DNA of 64,000 nt from Erythrocercus mccallii (Eukaryota > Chordata > Aves > Passeriformes > Dicruridae). The position numbers and the translations under genes are program-made. Location of the stretch: NCBI GenBank assembly GCA_013397435.1, contig VZRG01002622.1, positions 1 through 64,000 of the forward strand. Direction: 5' to 3'. Within the stretch, counting starts at the first letter, position 1. Each line of letters begins with the position of its first letter. The notes beneath the pieces were generated by a model. The model saw nothing but the letters and a program-made list of their open reading frames with translations, ran no database searches and was not told the origin of the DNA. This document shows positions 37,129 to 49,342 of this stretch, piece by piece.

Positions 37129-37196
37129 CTCTTGTGCAGTAAGTGCATGTTCCCCTGCTAGAAGCAGCATACTCAGGCCTCCCATTTGTGTAGGAT
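37129..37196 (-). CDS. BBX: BBX coding exon D: short conserved DPTQMGGLSM linker
   Basis: This 68-bp exon follows a cttttaacag acceptor and ends with donor GAG|gtaagg at 37128. Its first two bases (AT) complete the split codon G|AT = D from exon C. It reads DPTQMGGLSMLLLAGEHA and then LTAQE, so residues 202-224, ending in phase 0. The first 18 residues match vertebrate BBX closely as I remember it; the last five diverge. The small hydrophobic SMLLLAGEHAL core could be a protein-interaction helix, but I know of no assigned function. Only frame continuity, splice sites and conservation reveal this exon. Confidence 0.93.
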
Positions 37197-40100
37197 CTGT
37201 TAAAAGAGTAAAACGGAGTCTTAAGTTGATTCATTTGCTTGTTTAAAAAACCTACCACTTGCACCACTAAAGCCCCAGAAGACTACTTGTCACAGACACT
37301 CTCAGCAAGCTGCCATAAAAGGCAGTTCAAGAGAATCACAAATAACCATTTCTGTACCCTCTGGGAAGGCTTTCAATGCTGTTTGAAGGATTTAATTGGA
37401 TTTGTGTGCTTAACACCCCATTGCATGGATTTACAATTCTACTGCCAAAGGTTTTATGCACTGCAGAGATGAATATCTTTAAAACACCAACTGTAATGAT
37501 CTCGTACATAAATATACACAAAGATGCTCTAATAATGGACAGGTTTATAAGTCGGTGGGTGCTCCTAACAAGGGAGTGGTTCCTTCCTTGGCGACCAAAC
37601 AAATAAAAGGATGGAACAAAACAACATGATCAAGCTCTTCAGACAATTTTCTATTTTCATTTCTCTTTAATTTAGAGCTGTATTTAGTGGTGAAAAGTGC
37701 CAGCCTGACAGCTCTGAAGCATGAAGCCAGAACAGCACAAGCACTGGCCAGGCAAGCTGCCTGCCTACTTGTTGCCCTGCCAATACAATATATAATTGAG
37801 GAATGTAAAATGGAGATATAAATGTTCTTTCTCCAAGTATTTGATACTGACAGCTTTTCCCCTCCAGCCTTCCTGCACCTCAGGAGCTCAGAAGATGACA
37901 AGAAGTGAAAGCAATAAACTCTGACACTGCATTACTCATGGAGTAGCTTTTCCACTCAGAACAGTGGTTGCTCTTCATCACTATGAAGACTAATGGTCTG
38001 ATTTTGGGAGAATGCCTTGGGAGCAATGCAGGCGCCTGATTTAACAGTGTCATGTAGAGACAGGGAGACAGACGGTGGCCAAATGTCTCATACAACAGCC
38101 ACAATGTGAGTGGATTTTTTTTTCTCTTTTCAGCTGACATGGGCCAAACCTGTACCTGTAAACCTCCAAACAGTTTAGTGCTACAGATGATCACAGTCCA
38201 ATTCACGGAAATACTCATCGATGCTGTTTAATTCAATACCACAGATGCTGCCCAAAGTTTTCCTGCGCACAGCATCTCTTACTGACATTCCCAAGGTAAG
38301 TTTTTTCAATAGTCTTTTAGAAGGGCATTAAATAGAAACAGAGGAAAACAATGTAAATAAACCAGGCTCATTCACTACCTCAGGGATAGAAGAGTGGCTT
38401 ATTATTAAATAACACTAAATAGGCATCTTAAATAGCACCTAGCTTCAAACTTAATATTCAACTGGAATTAACTTTTTGCTTCACCATAATAAACACACAG
38501 AACACATGTGGGAGGTTTTGGGTTTTTTTTTTTAAGAAGTTTGACTTTTTAAATAAAAAAGGAAAAAAAACCCCACACTTCTTTGAAGAGACAAGAAGTG
38601 TAGGAAGAAGAAGACCAGAAGTGTAGGACCTAGTAACAAGGAGAGACACAGAAAATGTAAAGGGCTAGTGAGGATCTAAGCACAGTTCATAAGTGAAGTG
38701 ATCCTGTCAGCAGCAGCACTTTTTGCCATCCACACAGTTGATCAGAAACCATTCAGTCCTTCAAACCAGAGGATATCAGAGCAATTAGGAAGTGAAAAGT
38801 GAACAGGTATCTTGAAAGATAATGCCTGAGCAGGCAGTTAATTTGGAGGAAGTAGAGACTGGAAGAGCTCTCCAGGCCCACCATAAACTGATTGAGCCCC
38901 ATATTAAATTGTAAGGCCTTGGCTGGTTGCTTTCTACTTTCTCTACTCCCTTTGGAAGGTGTTTCTAAGCATTAAGGGCCTTCTTCTAGGTTTTAGCTTA
39001 AATACTCAGAGCCAGGTAGTACATGTTTTTTCTGGTACTCACATCTCTAAGATTAGTAACTGTTTCCCTTAATTGTATCTCCCTTTTCTGCATTTACAGG
39101 ACTTGTCCTACTCCTTTTCCGCTTGTTTTCCTGGTCTAAACAATTCAAGATGTCCCAATCTCATAAAGTACATCCATCTCCCATCATTTCAGCAATTCCT
39201 ACAGCACTCCTCTGCAGTTATCCCAGGCGCACTTCATCTTTCTTGTATATGCATGACCAGAGGCACAACCACATCAGATGAGGGGGTTGCTGAAAACACT
39301 TTGCCTGACAAACTGCAGTATAGCACTTTCTTATGCCTGCATCATCTTGATGACTCCTAGTTGCTCTTTAGTGCTTTATTTTCCCCCTCCCCAGTTTTGA
39401 CCATCTCAAGAACACCCAGTTTAGGACTGTGAAACTCTTGCCCTCTTCTGAATATCTTCGTGGTAGTTCTGGCTTTCTGCCTTTCAGTTAAGAAGCTTAT
39501 CGTAAGAGAACAAAGACAGAAGTGTGGTTTAGTGTTTTTCTCTACAAGTAAACAAATACTTAAACAGTTTATTTAAACATAAAAATTAATAGGAAGGGAA
39601 AAATGAAAGATGAATTCGAAATAGAAGTTTAATGTGATGCTTAAACAACTTGAACACTTATGCTGCAGCTGTAGCAGAGGACTGGTGCTTGGATGTCTGC
39701 TCATGATAAAAACAAAAATCCTTCCACTAAGGTTTCCAATTACAAAACAACTTCACCTAAGGGAAGACAAAATGTACATATCCAAACACTGCCATATATT
39801 TACAGTGCCTTCTCAGCGCAATAATGTTTCTCTTCTGGCACTAGGAGCTTACTGGTATGAAGAAGAATTTTAAGGGGTATTTTACAGAATTTATTCTTTA
39901 ATCAACAGTACTGGGAAAATGGCACACACATTTGACTTGCAGAATGGCAGGCAGTTCATGACTTTCTCAACAGCTTTTAATATTGATGAAACTTAAAACC
40001 ATCTCTCAGTTTGGGAATTACATACTTTGCTAATACTGGACTGGTTACAGACTCAGCAGGCTGGCTTGTTCATCATAGCCATTTCTCAGTCAGAGGAAAC

Positions 40101-42499
40101 AACAAACTGAGAAAGTACTAAGCAGGAAGAAGGCCAGCAGGAACCAGCTTCAACCAACTCTTACCTGGGTGCATAATTGAGCTTCTTTCCAAAAAACAGA
40201 AACTGTGTTTCTATAAGGATATAGCCTACTCTAGAAGTGTCTTTCTTCCAGTCTTTGCCTCACTAAAAAGTGTTTTGGCATGGATGGTTTTCTTCTGAAG
40301 CAAAAATATCCAAGTACTGGGAATTTCACACATTTGTATGGCAAAGCTTTTGCAAATAGCAGTGTTCTTTGCCCTACACCCTACACAGGTGAGCCATATC
40401 ATGAGAAAAACACACTCAGTTACAGCTTCCAGGATGGATGATCAAGGACACCACTGCAGGTCAGGAGCCCAATGCTGGTGTCACACCTCAGCTTCTTGAC
40501 ATAATGGTAGGTCAGCATGACAGACTTAAATGTGGCATGGTTATTCTTGTAAAGCCAAAAAAAGGACAGAAACAGCCTATGTGGGACTTAGAATAACAAA
40601 GATCTTACTCTCTACGTATTAGAGCTTCCAAATTAAAACACAATACACAAAAAGCAATCAAAACATGATTAGCAACGACCAACAAATGAAACAGATTTCT
40701 TGGCATGATTCTAGACTTGTATAAAACCTGTCCTGAGGAAGTTATCTGCCTTGAAGATACAAGTGAATCAGTGGCATTTCAAAAGTGAAAGCGTTTTGGA
40801 GGTGGTTCAGCTACATTTCAGTTTGTCAGCTGGTATACAGCCTGGATTTTAAAAACACTGTACTGGGTAGAAGAGTGAGAGCTGAATTGAACTATCATTC
40901 GAAGTCAAGCAGAGAAGAGCACAATAAACATATTTAACATGAACTGGTATATAGTTGACAAAGCAGTAATCCCTTCGGCATGGCACACTTCTCATGATGT
41001 GGATGCTGCTAACATCTCTTTATTTTATGAGCTATTCTTATACTTAAGATATTACCAGCCTTTACTGGCATAAGGACTGGAGCAAGATCCTTATGAAATA
41101 CTATGCTCATTGTCTCAGCCTGCAGGAAAAAAAAAACAAAACCAACCCAAAACCTGTAACAGGTAGTACTAAAGGACTTCCTTCAGAAATGAATGGCTCT
41201 ATAGATAAAACAATGGATTAGGTTCTAATTAATTCTTAACTTCTCTGTCCTCTACTCTAACAGATGTTGATTCAAGACCTCTGTACTTAAAAACTCGACA
41301 TTAGGATAGCCCAGCAGGACCACTAGGGGATGGATGAGAGGCAGATTAAAGCTTGTTACTTGTTCTTTGTGTTAACTCAATAAATATTTAAGGAGCACAG
41401 AAATGCAAAAGCAGAATGGTGTGAAGGGGCTTGTGATTTTTGGAACTGCTCTCCCATATACCAGAACCACGCAGAATGAAACACTTTCATTTTGATCACA
41501 TTTCACAGTTCCTTAAGAGCCAGAAGAAATTTCATTATAGGAATTTTCATACCACTATACTAAGGTATATATGCCTCTTTATGCCTTTTCACTCTTTTAC
41601 ACTTGTTCCATAAAACCATTTTCTACTCTCCAGCTCACAATCTCTCTAAGCAGAGAAGTCCTATCTGCTACACACCAGTCATAAACCAGGTAGGATATGA
41701 CAGAGTTTCTAATTTTGTAAATACTGAAAACAAGAAAAAAAAAGAGGAAAAAAAAAGGGAAAAAAGAATGGCAGTTATTTTTTCTTACCTTCACTGCTAC
41801 ATTCTTAAGCTGCGAATATTTAACAATTATGTCCCTGTATTTCAAGGTCATGATTACAATAGTTCTGCTATTTATGGGTATCAGTGAGAGATTATCTGCT
41901 TTCCACCAGTTCAGGCACTCCACCTACACTTCTTCAAATATTTTTTTTTCTTCAAATGTTTAGAAGTTTAGAATTTGCTCTTCCAAGATATAATGGGCAA
42001 AAGAGCACATTTAAGTGAAATTAAATTATGCTTCTCTTGATTTAAATACAAAAGTGTTAGCCCCACTGGTACACAAAAGAATATTAACATATCCAGCTTG
42101 AGACACCTGTAAATTATTTTTTCAAATAGTAAATTACTAAAAAGAGTAGAGCATTCTATGACAGAGAAACAGAACACACACAATCAGCCTTTTTGATCAG
42201 AGAATGGAAATCTCTAACAGCAGATAAGCTGGAATTGAAAATCCAACAAATCTGGGCCGTACAGAGGGTATAAGTTGGGATGCCTCAAATCTAGATTTGG
42301 CTCTTGAAAATAAATAATGCACTGCAGGAAATTTTAGAAAACTGTTACACAGAGGTTTAACTACAGTTTTGGCAACTTAACCTGGGACACTACAGTATCA
42401 TGTGTAGTAAAGAAAGCAGGTATCCCAATTCAGTTTCAATACCACATCCACAGACAAAACAAGGGTGCTACAGCTGAGTACCAAGGATGGAAATCTCAC
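37197..42499 (-). other. BBX intron C-D (5303 bp)
   Basis: The donor is gtgaga at 42499 and the acceptor cttttaacag ends at 37197. An A/G-rich run lies at 41727-41766. The part at about 38870-39480 is pyrimidine-rich and may be an old repeat, but I cannot name it. Nothing else stands out. Confidence 0.8.
41727..41766 (+). repeat. A/G-rich low-complexity tract
   Basis: A run of almost only A and G (aaaa, gagg, aaaaaaaaa, ggg, aaaaaag). It is simple sequence with no recognised function. Confidence 0.8.
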
Positions 42500-42698
42500 C
42501 TGCCATCCCAAAGTTAAGTTGTGGCATTTCTTCACTTTTGGTTACTTTCCTTGGGCTCGGTAAGTCTTTTGCAGAGTCTGATGCAATTGCCCACAGCTTT
42601 TTCCTGTTCGTAACACTGGATGCCTGGGTTTTCACAGGTTTGTTGGTTGTGGGGCACCACTTGTACCCTGGGTTTGCTTTCATAAATGCATCCTTGTA
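42500..42698 (-). CDS. BBX: BBX coding exon C: end of HMG box and downstream basic flank
   Basis: This exon starts after a good tttcttttctag acceptor and codes YKDAFMKANPGYKWCP, which completes helix 3 of the HMG box (to about residue 148). It continues through the TTNKPVK and NRKKLWAIASDS segments and a DLPSPRKVTKSEEMPQL segment, ending in NFGMA. It is 199 nt long: residues 136-201 plus one base (phase 1). The donor is GCAG|gtgaga at 42499. The proline- and lysine-rich stretch after the box is a conserved BBX feature and probably supports nuclear import or DNA contact. The exon has no M at its own start; the first in-frame methionine is internal at 42683, so a naive ORF call would be truncated. 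Confidence 0.97.
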
Positions 42699-43361
42699 CT
42701 AGAAAAGAAAGCACAAATTATCAGTCACGACATAGTCTACATAGGGCAGCAGAGCACACTGCATGTAAGAGGATTTAGTACAGTAACTAATTCTTAAATG
42801 TCTTGATTTTTTAACAGTTTAATCACATGCTTGGAGTACAACCACCAACTCAATTTGCTAAGAAGAAATATTAAGATAAGGAGAGTTGTATCTTAAAAAG
42901 TGGGCTTTCTCTTTCCTCTTCTGAGAGTCTATTATCCAGAGCAGGCTGAAGTTCTGATCCTGCAAACTGCTCCTCAGTGCTTGTATGCTCATGCTCTGAT
43001 GCTTGAATTCTTTGCAGGTTTACTTTCTAGTTTGAATTAAATAAAAACACACATTTAGCAATAAATACAGCATGATGCCTTGTACTCATTCTTCTCTAAT
43101 AGTTCTCTTTTTAGAACATTTGAGTATATGCTTTCCCAAAACAGGTACTGAAAAGAAATTGTAACCAGTATAATGTCATATTCAGTATCTTGCGATACAC
43201 CATCCCAGTGCTCCTGCCAGAATGTATCATGCTGTATGGCTGCATAAAACAAACTGTGACCATTTAAAACATTCTTTGGTCTTGAGCACCCAGCACACAT
43301 CTCGGTTGTTTGCTGTGGTTTTGGTATGAGGCAGTAAAACAAAGGAAGCCAAACTAGACAT

Positions 43362-43406
43362 GGGGGATGGGGGGAAGGGCATAGATCCCAGTTTGGGGGG
43401 GTGGGG
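43362..43406 (+). other. G-quadruplex-forming candidate
   Basis: Five runs of three or more guanines occur within 45 bases: lengths 5, 6, 3, 7 and 4, at 43362, 43369, 43377, 43395 and 43403. The loops are 2, 2, 15 and 1 bases. It is on the non-template strand relative to a plus transcript, so the BBX pre-mRNA itself is C-rich here. Confidence 0.7.
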
Positions 43407-44270
43407 AAAAGGACCAGGATCTATTTACTCACAAAACAAAACATCGTTTTCCAAGAATTTTACTGCCCACATTAAACCAAGATTTTTGAACGTTAACAGT
43501 AACAGAAAGACCTCATTTCAGTATTTCACATGTGTTGCTATGCAAGGTTGAGAACTGGCAAATCAGAGGAACATGCCACACATTCCAGCTGCAGATGTTT
43601 GCCTAACAACTGATAGGGGTGTACAGCACTTGCTGCTGTGGGAGCCTACCCAGCATGTACCAGTGCTCACTGCAGGGAGAAGGAATCCAACACCCCTTCA
43701 CGTCTGGGTAGCTCTCAGTGGCATCTAATGACCAAAAGAGCGGCCTCGTGCTTCGAAGTACATGGCAGGGCAGATGCAGGGAATTTGTTCTGTGATTACA
43801 CCTTCCCACCTACACAGCTGTCATCCATTCCAGTCACGGTACAGAGAATCACCTATGTCTCATGCACATGCATGCACAGAAACATAGAGAGGAAAAAAAA
43901 ATCCCTCCGGCATCAAATACAGAAATAGCACTGCAAGCCTTGTCCTCTGCTAGAGCCGCTACACTGTTTTCCCAGCTCAACAGTCTGCCCTGTGGCAGGG
44001 TCACTACTGCATGTGCACTGCTTTCTTTCATTTCTATCTTCACCTTTGAGCTGGCACTTGCTACCTCCAGACCACAGCACAGATTGAAAGCGTTTCAGTT
44101 TGCAAGAAACACAGCACTGCGTGAACCATGCTGTGTGAAGTCCCGTATTTATAGAAATGGCTATAAATAATAAAAATCTGCAGGGATCACTGACCCACAT
44201 ACACACTGTATCTTCTGAATAGGGTGTACGTATTAAATCTGCAAAGTAAGGTCTGAGACACTGCTCACCT

Positions 44271-44358
44271 CACTCCTTTTCCCTTTCCCTCAGTTTGCTT
44301 TAGGAGCTCAGCATACCACAAAAATAGCCTGGTGAAGGGAAGGGATAGGAAGGGGAGT
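44271..44358. repeat. Imperfect pyrimidine/purine inverted repeat
   Basis: cactccttttccctttccc at about 44271-44289 is roughly complementary to the purine tract gggaagggataggaaggggagtg ending near 44358. Arms are about 19-23 bases with gaps, and the loop is about 45 bases. Confidence 0.6.
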
Positions 44359-45814
44359 GTAAGGGAAGAGGAGGAAAGGAAATACATGACAAAGCAGCTT
44401 TGCCTTCCATTGTTAAAAGCCACAGCCCACTCACAAATCATGTTTCCAGCCTGCAGAGTAAAATGCACAGAGTCGCTAGCAATGAGCTACATAAGCTCTT
44501 CATATCAGCAATGCTACTTTGAGTAACTGAATTATTCTACTGAGTAATTTGACAAGCTGACAGGCTGCCCATCAAATGAGAACTAGAACACATGCCATTT
44601 GTGAGACGAGGCTGCAATAAGCTTTTAATCAGTTTTTGACAAGAGCAATTCAAGTGAGCTGGTCTATTAGTGTCTTTTTTTCTCTGCAAAGCCAAGAAGT
44701 GAACATTAACTGTAGTTTCTGAAGGGAAAGGAGCAAACTGAGAAAGGACAACTCATTGTAACTGTTCAGTTTCTACACATAAGATAAAAAAGAGAAAATT
44801 TAAAAAGTTGAACAATGGCCAAGAATTACTTTTAATAAATGCATACAGGGACCTGGTCCAAATCTTATAAACCCTTTTGGTATTGACTTTTATGACTAGT
44901 AGACCAAAGCCTGAAACAAATAGATTTTGTTTACCAGGTCATGAGAAGATAACTTAAATGAGCTACACAGTAACAAGGAAAGGTCAAAGACAGTAGTGGA
45001 ATCTACTGCTTTTCTCCCTTTAACTGTGCAGTAAAGCAACTTAACGCAGCCAGTGTAAGCAGATGTCCAAAATTGATTAAAAAACCCCAAAACACAAGCA
45101 AACCAAATCAATCAAAGAAAGCTGCAGAAAACCCAACCCAAATGTAAGTACCTAACCTGAAACATAAAGACACCACCTTGTTTTCCACAACAAATGGCAG
45201 GGACTGCCCAGCAGGGCCATGTTCTGAAGTTTCATGTAAGAAATAGAACAAGATGTGTTTGTGGGACTGGTCTGATGCCTTACTTCAGTTTTGTGAAAGA
45301 TTGGAAAATGTTGTGCTATGCAGCAGGGCCAGCGCCACTTCAGAACTGAGGTTAAAACTCCCTAAGTTGCTTTCATCACCAAATAAAAAAAGATTTTCCT
45401 GTTCTATTTGTTGCAGGAACAGGAGCTCTCAAGTGGATTCCAGCTACACCTCAGGCTAGCTGTTAGCACGTGCTTAATTTTAAATGCATGCTATTAAATG
45501 TCACATGAATCCCAGAGACCTAACATTAAAAAAAAATTCCCCAGAAAATTTAGCACTCCATTTTTCACTTCTGAAGGATGCAGGGTTCACATTACACATG
45601 CTACAGTCCATATGTCAGCCAGTGGACTTGCCAAACTCCAGCCAGCAAGCCAGGACATTTGTCCCCTTCTACCCTGAGGCAGCTGCCAAAGCAGCGGCAC
45701 CACAAGGCCAGCAAGCTCCCAGTTTGGCTGACTGGACCTGAGACACCACTGGCCAAGGACCAGCAGGGAAAAGCATTCAGCTCGGCCACTGAATGGCAGC
45801 AGAACTGCACGGTC

Positions 45815-46020
45815 AGCGAGGCTGGAAAAGACCTCTGAGATCACTGAGTTCAACCTACAGACCAACACACTTTGCCAACTACATCACAGCACTCAGAGCC
45901 ATGTCCAGTGTTTCCTTAAACACCTTCAGGGATGGTGACTCCACCACCTTCTGGGGCAGTCCACTCCAATGTGTAACACATTTATCAGACTACTCCCTAT
46001 AGGAAATAATCCTGACTGGA
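45815..46020 (-). mobile_element. CR1 LINE 3' end fragment (reverse orientation)
   Basis: Reading the plus strand, gctggaaaagacctctgagatcactgagttcaacct is followed by ccatgtccagtgtttccttaaacaccttcagggatggtgactccaccacc and cagtccactccaatgtgtaacaca, the reverse complement of the CR1 3' region. It inserted in the sense orientation of BBX within intron B-C and is 5'-truncated and diverged. Confidence 0.88.
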
Positions 46021-47314
46021 TCTTGCTGATGCAAAGACATATTTAAAAATGAAGCGTCTTCTAGCAAGGGAATAAAGCTTGAACAGTAACAATCTCACCA
46101 GACACTTTCTAAGGAAGCTGAACACTCCCAGAAGTCCTGTAAGAGTTAACAGAAGAACACTACCCTTATTACTGAAGTGAATAAAAATGCTGGTGCATAT
46201 TTATGAGTGGCCAGATTAATTTCCCTCATTGAAGAAAAATGCTAAAAAGTACAGCAACATTTCTGGTTCCTTTTTCAGTATATATCAACTACTGGGCTTA
46301 CATCCTAGACAGGGAAACTTTCAAATTTAAACTGATCTAGGAAGTCTGCAGGATAGAAATAAAAAGCCTACTCATAAAGGTGACACCAGCAAAAGCAGAT
46401 ATCAAGCGCTGCAGGTCCAGCACCAGGTCTCCAGGGCGGTTGTTGCTACAAGAGGCCATAAACCACAAGATGGAAAATAGAGGGAGTGTGGGGCCAGTTT
46501 TTCCAGATAATTAAGGTACCTCAAGGTGCAGACAGGTACATAATGGGATCTTCCACAGTGCCTGAATGAATTAGAGACCTGATGAGCCTCTCAGTGGGAG
46601 TCAGGGACAGATGTCCAGTCTGCTAGGAAACTTCTCATAATTCCAGCTGGCAAAAAGTTTGGGTGCCTCACTATCTTCCAAAATGCTAGCTCTTGCATAC
46701 AGCTAGATATATGTAAATAAATATACAAGTGCCTTGACTTGCGTACTGCTGAGGTAATACCACTGCTAGTAGTAAGCAGGTAAGAAACTGAAAGCTCCTT
46801 GCATGGCACGTGATCTAACCTAAATGATTTTGGGAGCTACAGCAATGAGTAGTAAAAAAAAACATTCTAGAGACCATAGAAGAGCAGACTCAGACACTGC
46901 AGGAGAAACCACTTCTGTAAGGTGCACCTGTATCTCTGAAAGAGTGGTTTGGATGTTCAGGGTATACAAGACACATTGTAGGGATAGCAGACATGATAGA
47001 GGGTTCTCTGGGAGATCTGTGTCCTACCAGGACAGTGGCTACAGGCTGCACAGTGAAATATGGAAGTCAAAGGACACTGAAAAGCTACATTTAAGTAATG
47101 GAAGATTACTCACTATATCTTAAATCTCAGTGAGCTTATACAGGTACTCAAACAGAAGATCACAATGGTATTACTATCTTCTTCCAAAGGCACTCACCTT
47201 CTTGATTTTTAAATAAATTCTCTTTAGGAAGAAGGAAAGTGCCAACAGGTGGTTCTCACTAAAGTTGATATTAACCTCTTTTTCACAGCAGTAAGCCTAC
47301 CTACAGGTGAACCT

Positions 47315-47410
47315 GTGCAACATGCTCTAGGTCAACCTGCTTGAGCAGTGGGTTGGACAAGATAATCTCCAGAGGCTGCTTCCATACCAGCCACTCTGTG
47401 GTTCTGTGAA
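47315..47410 (+). mobile_element. CR1 LINE tail, short fragment
   Basis: The string aggtcaacctgcttgagcagtgggttggacaagataatctccagaggctgcttccata ends in actctgtggttctgtga. This is the last roughly 100 bp of a CR1 element with its octamer tail. The 5' side fades into unrecognisable sequence. Confidence 0.85.
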
Positions 47411-49099
47411 AAGCAACTGTTACAATAAAACCACCAATCCACGCACAAAGAATAGGCTTGTTGGTGAAGAAGGCCCAAATATATTCAATAGCACATGAGA
47501 GCTGCTAATTATTGCTGTACCATACACTGTTTAAAGAATAAAAATTATACACTATCTCTGTTCTACACATTCTTGGAACTACTTATAATGATGTAAACTA
47601 CTTAGATTTATTGTTCTGCTTTGATGTTGAATATTCAATTTGTTCTTCATGCCAAAAAAAGAAAAACGCTACAGGAACAATGATTTCTATAACAATATGA
47701 TTAATAGTTTCAGATCTGTCACTTCATACAGAAGTTTTGCAATTATTTTCTTTCTTAATGGACAAGTTTCCTTTAGCAAGACAAAAGGCTAAGAAAAACA
47801 GTCACATTAGGTTTGTTTCTTCCAAAAATTATTTCTTTATTCTCATCTTTCCTTTCTTGTCATCTATACTGAATCTTCTAATTGCCCTTTCTCCAGATGT
47901 TTGGAGAAATATCGCTAATTCGTAAGTAGGAATGCAGAATAAAAATGGAATGGTTGGACAAAGCTAAGACTCAAATGTTTCAATACTGTGCCACAGATAA
48001 GGAACTCAAAGAGGTTTTAAGCAGGAATTCCTGTTTCAAAAAGGACCTGCCATGCTAAACACTTTGTTTTTCCTATGGACTTTTCTATGCTCACATGAGC
48101 TACTAAACAGACAGACCGTACATCCTGTTAACAGCAGCAGACACCTTCAGATCCCAGGGCAGGCATGGATAATAGTTTTCCCAATCATTTCACAGCTATC
48201 TGCACTTCCCACAGTGTGCTAGCATACTCAACAAAGAAGAGAGATGTTTTTCCTTCTCACCAGTGTTCTTTTATTTTTATTAAGATTGAATTCAAAGGTT
48301 ACGCACAATCTGTATCATATAGGTAACCAGAGGGATCTGTTTTGGGGCCAGGTTATCAGCTTAAGTAACTGGCTACATCTTTCTCACTCTGCTATCCATA
48401 ACCACAGCCTTCTTGGCAACAGCTTATCAAGAAAGCTATTTCTTCAAAAGGCTCATTTAAATTTTAAGTTGACATAAATATACTTTGTGAAATACAGGGA
48501 TAAATCTCCTTTCTTTGCTGCTAATTAACGGACTCTGATTAGGCACTGCTCTCTGATTTGCTACTGAACTCACCAAATCTTGCTGTATCAGAAACTGGTT
48601 AACGGGGAATGTTCTTCAAGAAACATTAGTAATTTAATTCATTAGCATCAAAGGCAAAAAGGGACTACATTTCTTGACTGTGCCTTTGGTTTGGTTCACC
48701 TGTATTACAGTAGCTGGCATCACCGATATGGAATGCACAACTAAGTATCACTAGCTGGCTGACACAGAACTGTATGTTATTGTTTACAATGGCCACTATC
48801 CTTGTGTTAATACTTGTACTGCAGAAATTATCAGGCAATACAATCACAAAGTGCATATATTTATAGCGACAGCTACCGGAACCAGGTTAGTTTGTGTACA
48901 CAAACCAACTTCCATTCTGGTCCAAAGGATCAAGTGAATTAAAGCAAGAACAGCAGCTGCTCTGGGCACCATAATCCCATGGTGAAGCTGAGGAACGGAG
49001 GGAAGAGAAAGATCCCACAGGAAACATTTAATACACAGAGAAAAAGAAGACAAATATGTAATGAACTCCCTTTACATCCACCATTCAGACAGAACATAC

Positions 49100-49342
49100 C
49101 TCCTTGGCCATGTCAGTGTATTTCTGTTTTTCTTTTGGATCTAGAACAGACCACCAATCTGCCAAGATCTTGGTTGCGCCACGATTATCGAGGCGAGGGT
49201 GTTCTTTCCGCACAATAGAGCGGTGGCGTTTGCAGAACAAGAGAAACGCATTCATTGGTCGGCGAGCTCGCTGCTCTGAGGACTCCTCATCTTCAGTCTC
49301 ATCAGCATCCTGCTCTAAACCATCAGGGCCAAGGAGCGGCAC
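49100..49342 (-). CDS. BBX: BBX coding exon B: most of the HMG box DNA-binding domain
   Basis: This exon codes residues 55-135 (81 codons, phase 0 at both ends). A tctgccag acceptor precedes 49342 and the donor GAG|gtatgt starts at 49099. An acidic linker leads into the HMG box, which begins at about residue 80 with RRPMNAFLLF. It continues through CKRHRSIVRKEHPRL and the RGATKILADWW core, and leaves the exon in helix 3 at EKQKYTDMAKE. The RPMNAF entry, the tryptophan pair and the KYTDMAKE motif are hallmarks of sequence-specific HMG boxes of the BBX/SOX/TCF type. The box inserts in the DNA minor groove and bends DNA. All structural residues I can check are present, so the domain looks functional. 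This exon is the strongest single identifier of the gene. Confidence 0.98.

Larger units (their letters stand above)
42699..49099 (-). other. BBX intron B-C (6401 bp)
   Basis: It contains a G-rich quadruplex candidate at 43362-43406, a pyrimidine/purine mirror hairpin at 44271-44358, a reversed CR1 fragment at about 45815-46020 and a forward CR1 tail at about 47315-47410. The rest is AT-rich. Confidence 0.8.

Noticed and set aside
38870..39480. Pyrimidine-rich block thought at first to be a reversed CR1
   Set aside because: It lacks the ordered CR1 signature blocks and octamer tail. Left unnamed.
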